Source: an uncultured Oscillospiraceae bacterium (GTDB lineage Bacteria > Bacillota > Clostridia > Oscillospirales > Acutalibacteraceae). Taken from it: a DNA stretch of 7,792 bases. A program made the position numbers and the translations under genes. Location: the NCBI GenBank assembly GCA_900553525.1, contig USDZ01000079.1, positions 1 to 7,792 on the forward strand, written 5' to 3'. This document shows, piece by piece, positions 5,789 to 7,792 of this stretch. How positions within the stretch are numbered: the first letter of the stretch is position 1; each line of letters begins with the position of its first letter. The notes under the pieces are model-generated. The model was not told the origin of the DNA and did not search any database. It saw only the letters and a list, made by a program, of their open reading frames with translations.

Positions 5789-5800
5789 TTCGGCGCCGAA
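5789..5800. repeat. 12-bp perfect palindrome upstream of the darA promoter
   Basis: TTCGGCGCCGAA is a perfect even-spaced palindrome ending 22 bp before the darA -35 element, in the 254-bp spacer between the divergent znuA and darA genes. It might be a binding site for a dimeric regulator. At this GC content a chance palindrome is quite possible. Confidence 0.25.
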
Positions 5801-5822
5801 CACGGAAAGCCCGGAATTATCC

Positions 5823-5851
5823 TTGTCAGACGGCTAAAAATACAGTATAAT
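5823..5851 (+). promoter_or_regulatory. Sigma-A-type promoter of darA (and probably holB-ricT)
   Basis: -35 TTGTCA (5823-5828), a 17-nt spacer and a perfect -10 TATAAT (5846-5851). Transcription would start near 5858, about 65 nt before the darA ATG. The spacer is A-rich (CTAAAAATACAG). No second promoter is evident before holB or ricT, which follow closely. Confidence 0.8.
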
Positions 5852-5922
5852 AAAGATGTTCCGGGTATTCCGAATGATCGGGCACGGTTTTTCGGCGGCC
5901 GGAACAGTATGGAGGAACAGCT

Positions 5923-6249
5923 ATGTCGATGAAATTAATCTTTGCCATCGTGAATAAGGACGACAGCGGTTCCGTTTCGTCCGCTTTGACCCGTGCAGGC
6001 TTTTCCGTCACCAAACTCGCCACCACTGGCGGTTTTCTCAAGGCGGGCAACACCACCTTCCTGATGGGGACCGACGACAGCCGGGTGGACGAGGTGATCT
6101 CCATCATTGAGAAACATTCCCGTAAGCGCAGCCAGACGGTCCTCAGCGATACGTACGGTACCAGCACTTATGCCTCTTTCCCTATGGAGGTGACGGTCGG
6201 CGGCGCCACGGTGTTTGTCACCGACATTGAGCGCTATGAGAAGCTGTAA
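5923..6249 (+). CDS. darA: Cyclic-di-AMP-binding PII-like protein DarA (PstA/YaaQ family)
   Basis: A 108-residue protein of the DUF970/YaaQ family. In Bacillus and Staphylococcus these proteins form PII-like trimers that bind cyclic di-AMP, a second messenger tied to osmotic, potassium and cell-wall control; their downstream targets are poorly known. The hallmark TKLATTGGFLKAGNTTFLMG (starting near residue 30), which contributes to the nucleotide pocket, is intact, as are the VTVGGATVFV strand near the C-terminus and the full family length. GGAGG at 5911-5915 with 7 nt spacing gives ATG 5923; an ATG two codons later (MKL) is closer to the Bacillus start but worse spaced. It has its own strong promoter and is followed 29 nt later by holB. 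In Bacillus the same neighbourhood is tmk-darA-yaaR-holB-ricT, so a yaaR homologue is absent here. Confidence 0.95.
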   Translation: MSMKLIFAIVNKDDSGSVSSALTRAGFSVTKLATTGGFLKAGNTTFLMGTDDSRVDEVISIIEKHSRKRSQTVLSDTYGTSTYASFPMEVTVGGATVFVTDIERYEKL

Positions 6250-6278
6250 CCGCTTTTGCGGAGAGACCGGAGGTTTCC

Positions 6279-7304
6279 ATGCGCTTTGACCGCGTACCCG
6301 GACCGACGCCGGACGCCGGATTCCTGACGTTTGCCGGAAATACCGAGGCGAAAGAGCGGCTCTCTGCCTGCGTTGACGGGGGGCGGCTTCCGCATGCCCT
6401 GCTGTTTGAGGGACCGGCCGGATGCGGGAAACGCACCTTGGCCAGGTTGACGGCTATGGCGGCGGTCTGCACCGGGGAAGGCGACCGCCCCTGCGGCGCC
6501 TGTCTCGGCTGCCGCAAAGCGGCGGTGGGATCCCATCCCGATATTCTGGAGGCAGGGGGAGACGGTGTCGCCCGTTCCTTTCATATTGAGACGGTCCGGA
6601 TTCTGCGGGAGGATGCCTATATCCTCCCCAACGAGGCGCCCCGTCGGGTGTTCCTTCTCGCCGAGGTGCAGAATATGACCGAACAGGCTCAGAACGCCCT
6701 GCTTAAAATTTTGGAGGAGCCGCCCGCGAGCGCACTTTTCCTTTTGACCTGTGAAAACCGAGGACAGCTTCTGGACACCATTCGGTCCCGGGTGGTGACG
6801 CTGACACTGTCCGGCCTGCCTCAGGGGGAAGCTGAGGCTCTGCTGGGGCTTCTTCTGCCCGACGTTTCCCCGGAGGACCGGCGTCAGGCGGTCCGGCTTT
6901 CCGGCGGAGTGGTCGGACAAGCCTTAAAGGGTTTGTCCGATGGGGTTTACCAGCGGGTTCGGGCGCTGGTCCCCGAATTGGCGGCCGCCGTCGCCTCCCC
7001 GGTGGAACTGCCGCTTCTGCGGCTGACCGGACGTCTGGAGAAAGACCGGGAGGTTTTGCCGGGCGTACTCGCCGGCCTCGCGCTGGTGTTCCGAGATGCC
7101 TTGATTCTGCGCAGCGGGGGAACCGACTGCCTCTCTATTGCACCCGACACTGCGGCCGGGCTGGCCCGTGTCCTTTCCCGGGAGCGTCTGCTCCGTCTGC
7201 TGGATACGGTTCGGAAATTGGAGGATGCCCGGCGCCACAACGCCAATCACACGCTCCTCATCACGCGGCTCTGTGCCTGTCTGCGGCAGGCCGCCGGACG
7301 GTGA
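6279..7304 (+). CDS. holB: DNA polymerase III, delta prime subunit
   Basis: A 341-residue clamp-loader subunit; with DnaX and HolA it opens and places the sliding clamp for the replicative polymerase. The AAA+ core shows Walker A GPAGCGKRT (45-53), a zinc-binding module C64-x7-C72-x2-C75-x2-C78, the SHPD motif (85-88), a Walker B region RRVFLLAEVQNM (122-133), and NALLKILEEPP (139-149). The usual SRC motif reads S170-R171-V172, so the Cys is replaced; delta prime is not a catalytic ATPase in many species, and such drift is tolerated. The C-terminal HNANHTLLITRL segment fits the collar domain. The length fits HolB rather than the longer DnaX. GGAGG at 6269-6273, 5 nt before ATG 6279, defines the start. 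It lies between darA and ricT as in other Bacillota. Confidence 0.94.
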   Translation: MRFDRVPGPTPDAGFLTFAGNTEAKERLSACVDGGRLPHALLFEGPAGCGKRTLARLTAMAAVCTGEGDRPCGACLGCRKAAVGSHPDILEAGGDGVARSFHIETVRILREDAYILPNEAPRRVFLLAEVQNMTEQAQNALLKILEEPPASALFLLTCENRGQLLDTIRSRVVTLTLSGLPQGEAEALLGLLLPDVSPEDRRQAVRLSGGVVGQALKGLSDGVYQRVRALVPELAAAVASPVELPLLRLTGRLEKDREVLPGVLAGLALVFRDALILRSGGTDCLSIAPDTAAGLARVLSRERLLRLLDTVRKLEDARRHNANHTLLITRLCACLRQAAGR

Positions 7305-7327
7305 GGATCTCCGCCTTAGGAGGCTGT

Positions 7328-7339
7328 TTCCGGCCGGAA
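7328..7339. repeat. 12-bp palindrome in the holB-ricT gap
   Basis: TTCCGGCCGGAA is a perfect palindrome. It lies inside a wider inverted repeat, CGCCTT (7312-7317) with AAGGCG (7338-7343), within the 61-nt holB-ricT spacer. It could form a small intercistronic hairpin affecting message stability. No T run follows, so it is not a terminator. Confidence 0.3.
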
Positions 7340-7365
7340 GGCGTATGAATAGAAAGGTGGATACT

Positions 7366-7792
7366 ATGGCCGAAATCATTGGAGTCCGTTTTAAGAATAT
7401 GGGGAAGGTATATTATTTCGATCCAGCCGGCAATGTCCTCGGGAAGGGGGATCACGTGGTGGTCGAAACCGCCCGTGGCATGGAATGCGGCGAGGTCGTC
7501 ATTCCCAACAAACAGGTGTCGGATGAGACCCTGGTGCGGCCGCTCAAGCCGGTTCTGCGCGCGGCCGGGCCCGAGGATCTGAAGCGGGCGGGCGAGAACG
7601 CCGAGCGGGAGCGGAAGGCGATGCAGATCTGTCAGGAAAAGATCGCCGCGCACAAGCTGGACATGAAACTGGTGGATGTGGAATATGCCTTCGATAATTC
7701 CAAGATCCTGTTTTATTTTACGGCCGACGGCCGGGTGGACTTTCGGGAATTGGTCAAGGATCTCGCCTCGGTTTTCCGCACCCGCATTGAGC
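7366..7792 (+). CDS. ricT: RicT/YaaT (PSP1-domain) regulatory iron-sulfur complex subunit, 3' truncated by the window edge
   Basis: About 142 codons of the N-terminal part are present and the frame runs off the window. The PSP1 signature is very clear: GVRFKNMGKVYYFDPAGN near the start, VVETARGMECGEVV, then LDMKLVDVEYAFDNSKILFY and FTADGRVDFRELVKDLA near the end. In Bacillus subtilis RicT joins RicA and RicF in a complex with iron-sulfur clusters that helps RNase Y mature several transcripts and affects competence, sporulation and biofilm formation. The cluster-binding cysteines reported there lie further downstream, so they cannot be checked. ATG 7366 has AAGGTGG 5 nt upstream and matches the Bacillus N-terminus; an in-frame ATG at 7345 would add seven residues with a poorly spaced GGAAGG. 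It follows holB by 61 nt, probably in the same transcript. Confidence 0.95.
   Translation, partial: MAEIIGVRFKNMGKVYYFDPAGNVLGKGDHVVVETARGMECGEVVIPNKQVSDETLVRPLKPVLRAAGPEDLKRAGENAERERKAMQICQEKIAAHKLDMKLVDVEYAFDNSKILFYFTADGRVDFRELVKDLASVFRTRIE

Noticed and set aside
5753..5932. 59-codon + strand ORF running over the darA promoter into the darA start
   Set aside because: Its ATG lies upstream of the darA -35, has no ribosome site at useful distance, and the frame contains the TATAAT element; judged to be chance.

Overview
This window looks like the chromosome of a fairly GC-rich member of the Clostridia (Bacillota). Two things point there. The ribosomal/RNA polymerase cluster runs rpsM-rpsK-rpsD-rpoA-rplQ, with rpsD between rpsK and rpoA. 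The right end carries the Bacillota-type trio darA-holB-ricT. The GC-rich codon use and strong AGGAGG-type ribosome sites would suit an Oscillospiraceae-like lineage, but that finer placement is inference.

Left block (1-2718, + strand): the end of rpsM (S13), then complete rpsK (S11), rpsD (S4, zinc-knuckle form), rpoA (RNA polymerase alpha) and rplQ (L17). This is the distal part of the alpha operon. The rpsD-rpoA spacer holds two GC-rich hairpins, the first followed by a short T run. A strong, nearly symmetrical hairpin after rplQ closes the operon and probably also stops transcription arriving from the opposite strand.

Middle block (2719-5736, - strand): a zinc-type ABC importer operon read right to left: znuA (metal-binding protein), znuC (ATPase), znuB (permease). 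A previously unlabelled 61-codon Cys/His-rich ORF begins inside the znuB stop codon. A TTGACT-17-TAGGAT promoter drives the operon, and a perfect 21-bp palindrome of Fur/Zur type lies directly against its -10 element, so repression by a metal-sensing Fur-family protein (probably Zur) is the natural model. Between the small ORF and the convergent terminator is an AT-richer stretch with what looks like a frameshifted remnant of an unrecognised gene.

Right block (5789-7792, + strand): its own near-consensus promoter (TTGTCA-17-TATAAT) leads into darA (cyclic-di-AMP-binding PII-like protein), holB (DNA polymerase III delta') and the start of ricT (PSP1/YaaT family), which runs off the window. 

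Most of the window is ordinary and well conserved. The parts worth a second look are the small ORF coupled to the zinc permease, the palindromic operator, the lack of a lipobox in the substrate-binding protein and the decayed ORF near 2731-2891.
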